Source of the DNA: an uncultured Bacilli bacterium
GTDB taxonomy: Bacteria; Bacillota_I; Bacilli_A; RF39; UBA660
Direction: 5' to 3'
NCBI GenBank assembly: GCA_934131005.1
Contig: CAKOYV010000001.1
Coordinates: forward strand, 139,903 to 203,902
Length of the DNA: 64,000 bases
Shown here: one piece after another, positions 1-7,691 of the stretch
Layout: the number at the start of each line of letters is the position of its first letter
Numbering within the stretch: the first letter of the stretch is position 1
Notes under the pieces: generated by a model
The model's input: the letters and a program-made list of their open reading frames with translations, nothing else
Database searches by the model: none
What the model was told of the DNA's origin: nothing
Made by a program: the position numbers and the translations under genes

Positions 1-223
1 TTTCTTTTTGTTGAACACCTCTATAAATATAACTACACAAAAAATTTACATCTACTTCCTTAAGCAATTTGCCACTTTTATCTAAAAGCAACAATAATTT
101 TAAAGTTTTCAATGCATCTATATCCCTCTCTTCTGCTAAATAAACACCTAGTTTATTATAATTTTTCAAATCCTTAGTTACATTATTAAAAATCGTTATT
201 GCATTTTTAACTCCTTCAGTCAT
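1..223 (-). CDS. Partial hypothetical protein (N-terminal 74 residues)
   Basis: An open frame reads leftwards from an ATG at 221-223 and runs off the left edge without a stop. A strong ribosome binding site (AGGAGAG) sits just upstream of the ATG. The visible 74 residues begin MTEGVKNAITIFNNVTKDLK. They are charged and probably helical, with a leucine-rich stretch (KTLKLLLLLDKSGKLL) and no signal peptide or membrane segment. I do not recognise a family. The gene lies downstream, on the same strand, of the SGNH-like pair and behind a terminator hairpin, so it is probably transcribed separately. It is short in this window and its function cannot be stated. Confidence 0.6.
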   Translation of the reverse strand, partial: MTEGVKNAITIFNNVTKDLKNYNKLGVYLAEERDIDALKTLKLLLLLDKSGKLLKEVDVNFLCSYIYRGVQQKE

Positions 224-391
224 ATCTCTCCTCCTATAATCTCTAACTAGATTTTTTAAATTCAATGGTTCATTTTTATTTTTCACAAAAACATACTTAA
301 ATTTTTTTATAAAAAAACGAACTATACAAGTCCGATTGTAATCAATTTGGTGCGAATGACGAAGTAGTTTACAACTCTTTCGCATAAAAAC

Positions 392-409
392 GATTGATTT
401 ATATCAATC
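392..409 (-). terminator. Rho-independent terminator after the SGNH-like genes
   Basis: A perfect 7-bp inverted repeat (GATTGAT/ATCAATC, 4-nt loop) is followed on the minus strand by CGTTTTTA. It lies about 90 nt beyond the stop at 499. The same arm sequence recurs in the tmRNA terminator at 4242-4261. A second short inverted repeat (TGCGAA/TTCGCA, about 351-384) lies just beyond it. Nothing else was seen in the 224-498 gap. Confidence 0.6.
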
Positions 410-498
410 ATTATATTCATTTTACCATAAATAAGAAAAATTAAAAGTACTTTATTAAATTTTGTTAAAAAAAGAAAATACTTCAAACGAAGTATTAA

Positions 499-1395
499 CT
501 ATTTTGTTCTCAACGATTGATTATTATTTGTTGGTTGATTCTCTTTTTGAGTTTGCAATTCAATTTTCTTTAAAAGAATGTCAGCAATTAATTGATTTCC
601 TGTTGTATTAGGATGAAAATCCATAGGAGCACAATAATCTTTTAAAAATGTGATATCGCAATGTTCAACATAATCATATTTTTTACTTGCTTCTAATAAC
701 ATTTCATTATATAAATTTATTACTTCCATAAATTTATTTATATATTTCTTATTTCTATTTTTCACTTTTTCTTGAAGATAAATTAATTTTTGAATTTTGT
801 CATATAGTGGAGAATAATAATAACTTAACGAATATATTTTAACATTTGGATTTAATTGATGAAGCAACTGCCAATTCTTTTCAATATTACTAATACATTG
901 CTCTAATATAGGTCTAATATCTTTTGGTAATTTTGCTCTAACATTTTTATCAGTCAATTCAACAGGACCAGCTTTTATATATGTAAAAAAGTCATTAGGC
1001 CCCGCACTATATATGAATATTGGATTTTCAGCATTCACATATAATGATTTCAATGTATTATCATTATCTGTTGAGTTAATTTTAAAACTTTCTTTATACT
1101 TTTTGGGAACTACTAATTTGAATAATATATTTGTATTTCTTAAATCATCTATTGATTTTACTTGTAGCCTTTTTATATATGCAAGGCTTTTATCTTCATT
1201 TAGATTACTTTCTAAATCCCATGTGTGATTTTTATTTAATCTTGAAAAATTAAATCCAGATACATTGTATCCTTTACTTTTCATAGTTCCTACAATAATA
1301 TCATAATAACCTATATGATTCTTATTTTCTTTTGTAAAAGGCATTCCTAATGAAGAAACACCACAAAATATTTCTACATTTGTCAATACAATCAC
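499..1395 (-). CDS. SGNH/GDSL-like hydrolase family protein
   Basis: Predicted 298-residue cytoplasmic protein with the block pattern of SGNH hydrolases. Near the N-terminus, IFCGVSSLG stands in place of the usual GDSxS block I, with Ser as candidate nucleophile. In the middle, SAGPNDF resembles the block III GxND motif. Near the C-terminus, MDFHPNTTGNQLIADIL fits block V (DxxHPN). Members of this superfamily are esterases, lipases or carbohydrate deacetylases; the substrate here is unknown. No signal peptide is visible. The start is uncertain: GTG at 1393-1395 has AAGGA only a few bases upstream, and a TTG three codons later is also possible. The stop lies 15 nt downstream of a second SGNH-like gene on the same strand, so the two probably form an operon. 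The block I aspartate appears to be missing, which leaves enzymatic activity unproven. Confidence 0.6.
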   Translation of the reverse strand: MIVLTNVEIFCGVSSLGMPFTKENKNHIGYYDIIVGTMKSKGYNVSGFNFSRLNKNHTWDLESNLNEDKSLAYIKRLQVKSIDDLRNTNILFKLVVPKKYKESFKINSTDNDNTLKSLYVNAENPIFIYSAGPNDFFTYIKAGPVELTDKNVRAKLPKDIRPILEQCISNIEKNWQLLHQLNPNVKIYSLSYYYSPLYDKIQKLIYLQEKVKNRNKKYINKFMEVINLYNEMLLEASKKYDYVEHCDITFLKDYCAPMDFHPNTTGNQLIADILLKKIELQTQKENQPTNNNQSLRTK

Positions 1396-1410
1396 AATCC
1401 TTATTAATAA

Positions 1411-2529
1411 TTAACGACTTTTTTTCATATCATTTAAGTCTTTTGCAATATTATTATCTGTTGAACCTCTATAAAAATCAAATGGATATCTACCTTTTAA
1501 ATAAGTTTTAATAAAGTCAATGAAGTAATTATAATCTCCTGTTTTGCTCTCATATTTTTTAGCAATTTCATCAATAACATCTTTTATATCATTTTTAGAA
1601 TAATTTGTACCATTTACATCATTATCATTACTCATTTGGAATAATATTCTGTCTAAATCAATCATTAAATCTCTAATGAAATAATTATCAATTATTTTGT
1701 TTTCTATTTCTGCTAGAAAATGATAATATTCTGCTTGATTATAATGTGGATCTGGAATAATACTTCCACTAGGTGTTTTATAAAATGCTTGTCTAGGGAA
1801 TGATGGCACATATGTAACATTAGCAAATGTAGCTCCAACTTTTTTAATTTTAAAATTCATAAACATATCAGTTAGTGCTGTATTAACTATTCTAGGGGCA
1901 CCACATAAATAAATTTGAGTATTTGAATTATTATTTCTGTTATTATTTTGTATTAATTCAAGTATAGCATTTATACCATATATATCTCTATCAACTGAAC
2001 CAAAAATATTTGGAATAGATAGAGAACCATGTCTAGTTACAACATCTAAAAATGAGCCTGTTCCTAAATTTAGAATCACTATATTTGCATTTGCTTTATT
2101 TGTGTCAAATATAACATCTTGTATTTTTTTATCAGAACCACCTGCAAAGAATTCATTGATTTCTTCTTCAGTTAAAAGTGGACTTCCATTTTCTATAGCT
2201 CTTCTATAATCGACTATATTCCAATTATGTGAGTCCTTTTCACAACAATTTTGTGTAATCCAGTTAGATACTGCTAATGCATTATTATTTTCACTTCTTG
2301 ATAATTGATATGTTTGAACATCTAATCCTTTACTTTTTCCAAAGTCAATTAAACCTAAATTTCTATCTAATAATAACCTTCCAGGCTCTGACATAGAAAA
2401 TCCATCACTTATTGAATTACCTATTGCAGTAAGAGATAATTTATCTTTCGGATAATCTCTCATAAATCTTACTAATTCTTCATTAACTTGTTCTAATTTT
2501 TCTTTTTCTTCACTTTTATCATATTTCAA
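1411..2529 (-). CDS. SGNH/GDSL-like hydrolase family protein
   Basis: About 372 residues with recognisable SGNH blocks: AIGNSISDGFS near residue 45 (block I, Ser nucleophile candidate), LNLGTGSFL in the middle (block III-like) and IPDPHYNQAEYYHF (block V, D-x-H catalytic pair). A second copy of the fold follows immediately as the 499-1395 gene, with low similarity outside the blocks, so they look like diverged partners rather than a recent duplication. I place the start at a TTG (2527-2529) because GAGGTG (2537-2542) sits 7 nt upstream of it. The longer open frame back to 2559 would have its ATG inside the predicted promoter. No signal peptide is visible, so the protein is probably cytoplasmic. 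Substrate unknown. Confidence 0.6.
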   Translation of the reverse strand: MKYDKSEEKEKLEQVNEELVRFMRDYPKDKLSLTAIGNSISDGFSMSEPGRLLLDRNLGLIDFGKSKGLDVQTYQLSRSENNNALAVSNWITQNCCEKDSHNWNIVDYRRAIENGSPLLTEEEINEFFAGGSDKKIQDVIFDTNKANANIVILNLGTGSFLDVVTRHGSLSIPNIFGSVDRDIYGINAILELIQNNNRNNNSNTQIYLCGAPRIVNTALTDMFMNFKIKKVGATFANVTYVPSFPRQAFYKTPSGSIIPDPHYNQAEYYHFLAEIENKIIDNYFIRDLMIDLDRILFQMSNDNDVNGTNYSKNDIKDVIDEIAKKYESKTGDYNYFIDFIKTYLKGRYPFDFYRGSTDNNIAKDLNDMKKSR

Positions 2530-2549
2530 AGTTAAACACCTCGTATATA

Positions 2550-2558
2550 ATTTTACCA
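2550..2558 (-). promoter_or_regulatory. Extended -10 promoter of the SGNH-like pair
   Basis: TGG-TAAAAT on the minus strand, an extended -10 element. Transcription would start near 2543, directly at the ribosome binding site of the TTG start at 2529, giving a very short leader. Confidence 0.4.
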
Positions 2559-2676
2559 TATTTAAAGTTATTTTCCTATACTATCGGTCGAAGTCATCAT
2601 GATTTTTTTCTATTTTTAATAGCATTATACTATGATAATATCAAAAGGCAGTTACATTAATCTATAATTATTGCAT

Positions 2677-2776
2677 AAAAAAACGATGGGATACCCTAGG
2701 CAAGATGAATGCTCACATATAAAATATGCTTACTGGCATTGCCAACACATCGTTAATCCTTCACAAGTATCCCATC
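2677..2776 (-). ncRNA. Candidate structured RNA with terminator-like 3' end
   Basis: The 10-bp arms GATGGGATAC (plus 2685-2694) and GTATCCCATC (2767-2776) enclose a loop that itself folds. GGCAA pairs with TTGCC, AATGC with GCATT, and GCATAT with ATATGT near the tip. On the minus strand the outer stem is followed by CG and seven T residues. ACGATG (2683-2688) can alternatively pair with CATCGT (2748-2753), so two mutually exclusive stems exist. It starts about 20 nt after the DUF3644-like stop, so it may be that gene's elaborate 3' end or an independent RNA. A possible -10 TATATT lies just upstream. It matches no RNA family that I can name. Confidence 0.4.
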
Positions 2777-2796
2777 TACAAATATATTACATCATA

Positions 2797-3306
2797 TTAA
2801 TATAAATTATTCATTTTTTTTTGCTTTTTATTTTCTTCAATGTAAACTTGACTTATATATTCTATTGCTAAATCACTATACATATTAATATTTGTATTAT
2901 AATATTTAAACTGATAACAATATTCTTGGTTAGTTTTAATATTTTTTCTTTTGCAAATATCATGAAATTTATTTGATGTAAATCCATGGTTTGGTCCTAA
3001 CGCCAATTCTATCGTTTCACTTATCTTATTTACTATTTCTTTTGTTTTATATGGATGAGATTTGTCTATATCTTTTGGAACATTAATTATTTTTGCACTT
3101 TCGCTACCATCTTTTACGATAGTATATTTTAAATCTGCATCTGTTTCTTTTTTTGTTGATACTAATTTTAATGTTTGTACTAAGTTTTCATCTGTATCTA
3201 ATTCATTTTTTAATTTATCAAATAGTATTAGATTTGCTGGATTGAATACTAATGATGAAACATCTTGATTATCTCCAGGATTTACGAGTGCTATATATGG
3301 TGTCAC
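2797..3306 (-). pseudogene. DUF3644-like protein, N-terminally truncated
   Basis: The 169-residue frame resembles the C-terminal part of DUF3644 proteins, especially the stretch TKKETDADLKYTIV and the following HPYKTKEIVNKI segment. This assignment comes from memory of the family and is moderate. DUF3644 proteins are usually around 300 residues or more, so the N-terminal half is missing. The upstream frame ends exactly where a fragment of an IS30-type transposase begins on the other strand (about 3307-3326). This suggests that an insertion followed by deletion removed the 5' end. The nominal start is a GTG without a clear ribosome binding site. It is probably non-functional, although a shortened product cannot be excluded. 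Confidence 0.5.
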
Positions 3307-3325
3307 TTTTTCGTTTAAATTATAA

Positions 3326-3682
3326 TCAGAAAAAGAATTTTATGGTGCTGAAGAAATTGAATCTAGTTTGAAAACAAATCGCAAAATTACAAATTTATTT
3401 CATTGTAATCCAGGTGCTTCATATCAAAAAGGAGCAATAGAAAAAAATCATGAATATATTAGACACATTCTTCCAAAAGGTTCATCATTCGATAATCTTA
3501 CTCAAGAAGATTGTAATATAATCATGAGTCATATTAATTCAACACCTAGAAAATCTTTAAAAAATAAAACACTTTATCAAGCAATACACACAATATTTTC
3601 ACAAAAAGAATCGTTTGATTTAGGGGTTAGAAAGATTAACCCTGACAAAGTTAATCTAACAAAAAAAGTCATTAAAAGATAG
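3326..3682 (+). pseudogene. IS30-family transposase, C-terminal fragment
   Basis: The frame is open from just after a TAA at 3323 to the stop at 3682. It encodes the end of an IS30-type DDE transposase. EFYGAEEIESS corresponds to the region just after the second catalytic Asp (DNGxEF), and HCNPGASYQKGAIEKNHEYI contains the third catalytic Glu. PKGSSFDNLTQEDC and STPRKSLKNKTLYQAI follow, as in the family. The N-terminal HTH and the first two catalytic Asp residues are absent, so it cannot transpose. Its left edge abuts the truncated DUF3644-like gene. No terminal inverted repeat could be assigned with confidence on the right. Confidence 0.75.
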
Positions 3683-3867
3683 TAAAAAACTTAATTACTA
3701 TCAACGGCACATAAACATAGTATAACTAGCACAATACGTGCATTTACTTTTGAAAGCATTAACTTATAATTAAGGTAATGTCTTTTTGCCGTGCTATTAA
3801 ACTCTAAAAAATTTAATAACAATACAACCTTACTACAAAAATGAACTGAAATTAATCCTTAAAAGTT

Positions 3868-3907
3868 AAAAAAAGTCATAAATTGCAAAGAATTTTTGAC
3901 TTTTTTT
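3868..3907. terminator. Bidirectional terminator
   Basis: Perfect 11-bp inverted repeat AAAAAAAGTCA / TGACTTTTTTT with an 18-nt loop. It ends in T-runs in both directions and lies between the IS remnant and the gene ending at 3933. The remainder of 3683-3932 shows no coding frame. Confidence 0.65.
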
Positions 3908-3932
3908 AGCTAACGTGCGTTTACTTTTTAAT

Positions 3933-4199
3933 TCAACCTATATAATTTTCTAGTTCTGATAGTTTTATCTTTTTACCAAGATTATGAACATAGATTTCAT
4001 TTGAATAATTAAATGCTAAATATAGTTTATTATTTATAATAATTCTATGTGGTTCGATATAAGTTAAATTAGTATGTTCTATCTTCCTAATACTACCATT
4101 TTCTATGATAGGTGTAGTATTACAAAAATCACATATAACATTTAATCTAGAAACTAATGATTCATCAATCTCAATTTCTTCTTTAACTATTTTTATCAT
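3933..4199 (-). CDS. Small hypothetical protein (88 aa)
   Basis: The ATG at 4197-4199 is chosen over the upstream TTG because GAAAGG (4209-4214) is 9 nt away. The product contains a CDFCNTTP segment (two Cys in a C-x-x-C arrangement) near residue 26 and is otherwise beta-rich (HRIIINNKLYLAFNYSNEIYV). It has no membrane segment. It lies alone between the terminator at 3868 and the tmRNA terminators, on the same strand as tmRNA and downstream of it. Family not recognised. The CxxC could bind metal, but only one such pair is present. Confidence 0.55.
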   Translation of the reverse strand: MIKIVKEEIEIDESLVSRLNVICDFCNTTPIIENGSIRKIEHTNLTYIEPHRIIINNKLYLAFNYSNEIYVHNLGKKIKLSELENYIG

Positions 4200-4241
4200 A
4201 GGCACCAACCTTTCTATGATTTTTTCTTATAAAACGAAAAA

Positions 4242-4290
4242 ATCAATCATTTCTGATTGATATCTATCTAAAAGTTCGAATAGTTCGAAC
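4242..4290 (-). terminator. Tandem terminators of tmRNA
   Basis: Two hairpins follow the tmRNA 3' end on the minus strand. The first is GTTCGAA/TTCGAAC (plus 4274-4290, 3-nt loop) followed by TTTT. The second is ATCAATCA/TGATTGAT (plus 4242-4261, 4-nt loop) followed by TTTTTTCGTTTT. Confidence 0.75.
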
Positions 4291-4301
4291 AGATTCGTCA
4301 A

Positions 4302-4661
4302 TGGTGGAATCGAGGGGACTCGAACCCCTGTCCAAAAATAACTTTCATTAAATATCTACAAGTTTAGTTAGTCAAATTAATTCACAGATAAAATAATGAC
4401 TAACAGCTAAAATTACCTGCTATCCTCAACAATTCATCATACTACCGAGAAAAATAATATGATATAGTCTACTTTATAAGTTCTAGTTATTTCTCGTAGA
4501 CAAAGAAATAGTAGAACCTGTACTTAGCAAGTCTCTAGACTTAAGCGTAAGCAACAGCGTTATTATAGTTGTTTCCAGCTATATTTAAATTTAGATTTTA
4601 CGTATCCACACGACTTGCAATCTAATTTCCATTACTCCTGTCGAAGCCAAAATACGATCCC
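4302..4661 (-). ncRNA. ssrA: Transfer-messenger RNA (tmRNA)
   Basis: 360 nt. The acceptor stem pairs GGGATCG (5' end, plus 4655-4661) with CGATTCC followed by an encoded CCA (plus 4302-4312). A T-arm with AGGGGTTCGAGTCCCCT and the conserved 5' segment TTGGCTTCGACAGG are present. The tag frame runs from the resume codon GCT (plus 4577-4579) to TAA (4541-4543) and encodes AGNNYNNAVAYA. tmRNA with SmpB rescues stalled ribosomes and tags the nascent chain for proteolysis. The tag end -AYA differs from the usual -LAA and is closer to the -AFA ends of mycoplasma tags. Confidence 0.95.
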
Positions 4662-4673
4662 ATTTACATCCTA

Positions 4674-4703
4674 ATTATACTACACAAAACAAATTTAAGT
4701 CAA
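4674..4703 (-). promoter_or_regulatory. Promoter of tmRNA
   Basis: TTGACT (plus 4698-4703), an 18-nt spacer and TATAAT (4674-4679) on the minus strand. The predicted start is 6-7 nt before the mature 5' end at 4661, leaving a short leader for RNase P removal. Confidence 0.8.
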
Positions 4704-4740
4704 GCATCAAAAAAGACGTGAAGCAACGCTAACTTTCTTA

Positions 4741-4767
4741 AATAATTGTAGTTTTAATACAATTATT
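4741..4767. repeat. AT-rich perfect inverted repeat after the GNAT-like gene
   Basis: AATAATTGTA / TACAATTATT, 10-bp arms with a 7-nt loop, 66 nt past the stop at 4833. It may be a weak terminator for the GNAT-like gene, but no T-run follows on the minus strand. Confidence 0.45.
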
Positions 4768-4832
4768 AGTAGATTTTTAATATAAGTTAACTATGTTTAC
4801 CAATATTAATGTATATAACCAATTTTAAGAAA

Positions 4833-5534
4833 TTAATATTTTAAACTCTTACTTTTTTCACTTTTTAAATACTCATTATAAAGTTTTATTCTCTCCTTTC
4901 TAGGTTTTAGTTTAGAAACAATTTTTTTAAAATATATCTTTTTATCATCTACATAATCTATTTCAAACTCTTTATCTACAATATACAGCAATATATTTTG
5001 ATACATATTTTTTCCCGTAGCAGTTCTTTCAATAGACACATTATTTTTAGAAAACCACTCTGTAATATTATTATAAACAACATTCATTAGAATACCTTCA
5101 CTTACCATCCCACAATAATTCATAACACGCCCCTTTTTGCCCATATATTTTTTATCGATATATGCATAATTTCTTAATCCTTCCATTTCACCACTACTCA
5201 GATTTTTTCTCAATTGTGCAGTTTGAAATCCTATCAATTCATTCTCTTTAAATAACAAATAATGCCTAGTTATTAGATTATTATTATGATTCTTAAGCGA
5301 GTTTCTAAAAAAATCTATTCTTTGTTCTATATCATTTTTAATATATTTCAAATCTTCACTATTTAAATATTTTTCACAATTATATATATATTCTTCCTTT
5401 TTAACTCTCCTTTCATTCGCTAAATCAAATTTTTGAATGATATACACATGTATCACAAATTTCCTTATTAATTCACATAATTGTTCAAATACTTTACTAT
5501 CACATTTTAATATTTCTATCTTATACTCACACAT
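4833..5534 (-). CDS. GNAT-like acetyltransferase (tentative)
   Basis: The ATG at 5532-5534 (MCEYKIEIL) has GGGAG upstream, so the 14 extra N-terminal residues of the longest frame are unlikely. The 233-residue product has a charged helical N-terminal half. A C-terminal half reads like a GNAT fold: a strand LLFKENELIGFQTAQL, then GLRNYAYIDKKYMGKKG (position of the acetyl-CoA-binding loop), a helix, and RTATGKNMYQNILLYIVDKEF. No Q/RxxGxG/A motif is clean, so the assignment is tentative. It is a single gene with its own neighbourhood: tmRNA lies downstream and the two-component system upstream, all on the minus strand. Substrate unknown. Confidence 0.5.
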   Translation of the reverse strand: MCEYKIEILKCDSKVFEQLCELIRKFVIHVYIIQKFDLANERRVKKEEYIYNCEKYLNSEDLKYIKNDIEQRIDFFRNSLKNHNNNLITRHYLLFKENELIGFQTAQLRKNLSSGEMEGLRNYAYIDKKYMGKKGRVMNYCGMVSEGILMNVVYNNITEWFSKNNVSIERTATGKNMYQNILLYIVDKEFEIDYVDDKKIYFKKIVSKLKPRKERIKLYNEYLKSEKSKSLKY

Positions 5535-5620
5535 ACTACTACTCCCAATCCAATTTACATTATAACGCAAAAACATATTAATTGGTACACAAAAAGAAGA
5601 TAGGGAGTAAAGCTATCTTC

Positions 5621-6901
5621 TTAATAGATTGTAAATTTAACACCGTTTTTAACATTTTCAATAGATATATCATAGTTTAAAAAGTGTAGAGTCTTTTTAA
5701 CTATTGATAAACCTAAACCAAATACACCATTTACCCCCTTTTCATATGGAGTAAATATATTATTTAAAACTTGTTCATCAATAACATCACCATCATTGAA
5801 TAAGACAATTTTATTATTTTTAACCGTTATCTTAACCTTTTTCTTTGCGTATCTCATAAAATTATTAAGAATATTGTCGATAATTGCCTCCCACATATCG
5901 GCACTTCCTCTAAAAATAGTATTCTTTTTATCAATATCAAGAACAAAATCAACATCAGGCCTAGACATTTCAAATTTATCAACTGCTGCGTGAATTGTAA
6001 TGCTAACATCATACTGTACGTTTAAATTGTCTTGCCTTTCTTGAATATAATTTATTTTATTTAAATATAATAAGGAGTGAACTTTTATTTCTAATTTTTT
6101 TAACTGTTCTTTTATGACTTTCATGGTTTTATTTTTATCTTGAATACCATCTTCATAAGCCTCTATATAGGATTTCATAACAGTAATAGGAGTTTTAAAG
6201 TCATGAGAAATATTTTGATACATTTGATTTTTATATTCTTCTTGTTCTTTTAAATAAACACGCATATCCTCAACTGTCTTATCCAAAGTATATAATTCAT
6301 CATGATACCTCTCATCAGGTAACTGATTTGCATAATTGTCATTATTAATATTATCAATTTTATCTTTTATCCTCTTAATTCTATTAACTAAGCCATTAGC
6401 CCACGCTATAATGAAGAAACTTATCAACACTAAAGCAATTCCCTCAATTTTAAAAATCGTAAGTAAAATTGAATTACGCATTGTATTAATATAAACATCA
6501 TTCGTAATAGCAATTTTGATTCGGTTAGAATCTATTGATGCGACATAATAATAAGTATCTCTTTTATATTTAAACTTTCCCTCACTGGTAGTTAAGTCAA
6601 TTTTCGAAAGAAGTTTATCTATATTTTTTATATCAATAATTCGTTCTAAATTATCCGAAATACTTATATTAGTACCACTTAAATCATTTATATATACATA
6701 TGCTATCTCCGTATTAATATTATCATTAATATCATCTTCATTTTGAACAAAACTAAGAGGTTGTTTCAAGTAATTATAAACATTTGTTTCATAAATGGGA
6801 ATTAAATTATTTGGTAAAATTATTCCCAGTGATATAACTATAATTCCTAATATAAATATACATATTATGAGTAGCTGTTCTGTTAAATTAACCCTTCTCA
6901 T
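5621..6901 (-). CDS. Membrane sensor histidine kinase
   Basis: 426 residues. It has one membrane segment at about 10-30, an extracytoplasmic sensor region of about 115 residues and a second membrane segment at about 148-170. A HAMP-like linker, a HisKA domain with the phospho-acceptor His in QNISHDFKTPITV (about residue 232) and a HATPase_c domain with N-box DNILNNFMRYA and G-box GVFGLGLSIVKK follow. It autophosphorylates and passes phosphate to the response regulator encoded just upstream in the transcript. Its ATG overlaps the regulator's TGA as ATGA (6898-6901), so translation is coupled. The sensor region matches no family that I recognise, and no target operon sits next to it, so the signal is unknown. 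Confidence 0.9.
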   Translation of the reverse strand: MRRVNLTEQLLIICIFILGIIVISLGIILPNNLIPIYETNVYNYLKQPLSFVQNEDDINDNINTEIAYVYINDLSGTNISISDNLERIIDIKNIDKLLSKIDLTTSEGKFKYKRDTYYYVASIDSNRIKIAITNDVYINTMRNSILLTIFKIEGIALVLISFFIIAWANGLVNRIKRIKDKIDNINNDNYANQLPDERYHDELYTLDKTVEDMRVYLKEQEEYKNQMYQNISHDFKTPITVMKSYIEAYEDGIQDKNKTMKVIKEQLKKLEIKVHSLLYLNKINYIQERQDNLNVQYDVSITIHAAVDKFEMSRPDVDFVLDIDKKNTIFRGSADMWEAIIDNILNNFMRYAKKKVKITVKNNKIVLFNDGDVIDEQVLNNIFTPYEKGVNGVFGLGLSIVKKTLHFLNYDISIENVKNGVKFTIY

Positions 6902-7554
6902 GTCAATCTATACCCATACCCATATATAGTATTTATATTAATATCAGGCATTTTTTTTCTAAGTCTTCTTACTAAATCATCAACTACTCTATCTGTTCCA
7001 AAATAATCATTTCCCCAAATAATATTAAGGATATCATCTCTTGAAAAAGACTTATTTTTATTTGTAATAAACATATACAACAAATCAAATTCTAAAGTAG
7101 TTAAATTAAGTTCTTTATCATCTACATATACCAGTCTCTTATCTAAATCAATAGTATACTTACCATAAACTAACTTTTGTAAATCCTTAGAATAAACCCT
7201 TTTTATTATATTATTAACCCTAAGCACTAATTCCTTAGGCGAATATGGCTTAGTTATATAATCATCACTACCAAGTTCTAGTCCAATAATCTTATCTAAA
7301 TCCTGGTCTCTAGCACTAGTAAATATAACTGGAATTTCTTCATTAACTTCACGAATCTTCTTTATAATATCGTAGCCACTTATATTATCACCAAGCATTA
7401 TATCAAGAATCCATAAATGAGCCTCAACAGAAGTATTCGCTATCGCATCTTCCCCATTTAAATAACTAATAACTTTATAACCAGCTTTTTCTAAATAAGC
7501 TCTAATTAAAGAATTTAAATCTTTCTCATCTTCAACTAAAACTATAGTATACAT
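6898..7554 (-). CDS. OmpR-family response regulator
   Basis: 218 residues. The N-terminal receiver domain has the acidic pair at E8/D9, the phospho-acceptor Asp51 (WILDIML), Thr/Ser in VIFTSARD and Lys in ITKPYSP. The C-terminal winged-helix DNA-binding domain includes LTTLEFDLLYMFI and GTDRVVDDLVRRLRKK. It is the partner of the histidine kinase that follows with a 4-nt overlap. GGTGGTGAAG precedes the ATG. A 9-codon reading frame with a good ribosome binding site lies in the leader (7588-7617) and could affect its translation. Target genes cannot be inferred from the neighbours. Confidence 0.92.
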   Translation of the reverse strand: MYTIVLVEDEKDLNSLIRAYLEKAGYKVISYLNGEDAIANTSVEAHLWILDIMLGDNISGYDIIKKIREVNEEIPVIFTSARDQDLDKIIGLELGSDDYITKPYSPKELVLRVNNIIKRVYSKDLQKLVYGKYTIDLDKRLVYVDDKELNLTTLEFDLLYMFITNKNKSFSRDDILNIIWGNDYFGTDRVVDDLVRRLRKKMPDININTIYGYGYRLT

Positions 7555-7587
7555 AACTCTTCACCACCACATTCAATATATCACCTT

Positions 7588-7617
7588 TTATTCTTTTTTC
7601 ATTATTCCTCTATTCAT
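7588..7617 (-). CDS. Possible leader peptide upstream of the response regulator
   Basis: ATG at 7615-7617 with AGAGGTG 4 nt upstream, encoding MNRGIMKKE and then TAA. It ends 33 nt before the response regulator start. The ribosome binding site is as good as those of real genes here, but nine residues give no coding signal. It could be a translated upstream frame coupling or tuning expression of the two-component system. Confidence 0.3.
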   Translation of the reverse strand: MNRGIMKKE

Positions 7618-7691
7618 CTATCACCTCTCTTCGTGATATAAGAATACTATTTAATAATAGAATAATTATAAAAAAAATATGGTAAAATATG

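Noticed and set aside
2677..2776. Integron attC site or SRP/6S RNA
   Set aside because: The core sites RYYYAAC/GTTRRRY are not matched, there is no integrase, the SRP helix-8 motif is missing and the length is half that of 6S RNA.
3326..3682. Active IS30 element
   Set aside because: Only the C-terminal third of the transposase remains; two of the three catalytic residues and both defined ends are missing.
4741..4767. Strong terminator of the GNAT-like gene
   Set aside because: The 10-bp stem is perfect but A/T only and is not followed by a T-run on the transcribed strand; listed as an inverted repeat instead.
6898..6901. Genetic code 4 (TGA as Trp), considered because of Mollicute-like traits
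   Set aside because: TGA ends the response regulator in a classic ATGA overlap and also ends sipW (59269-59271), so TGA is a stop.
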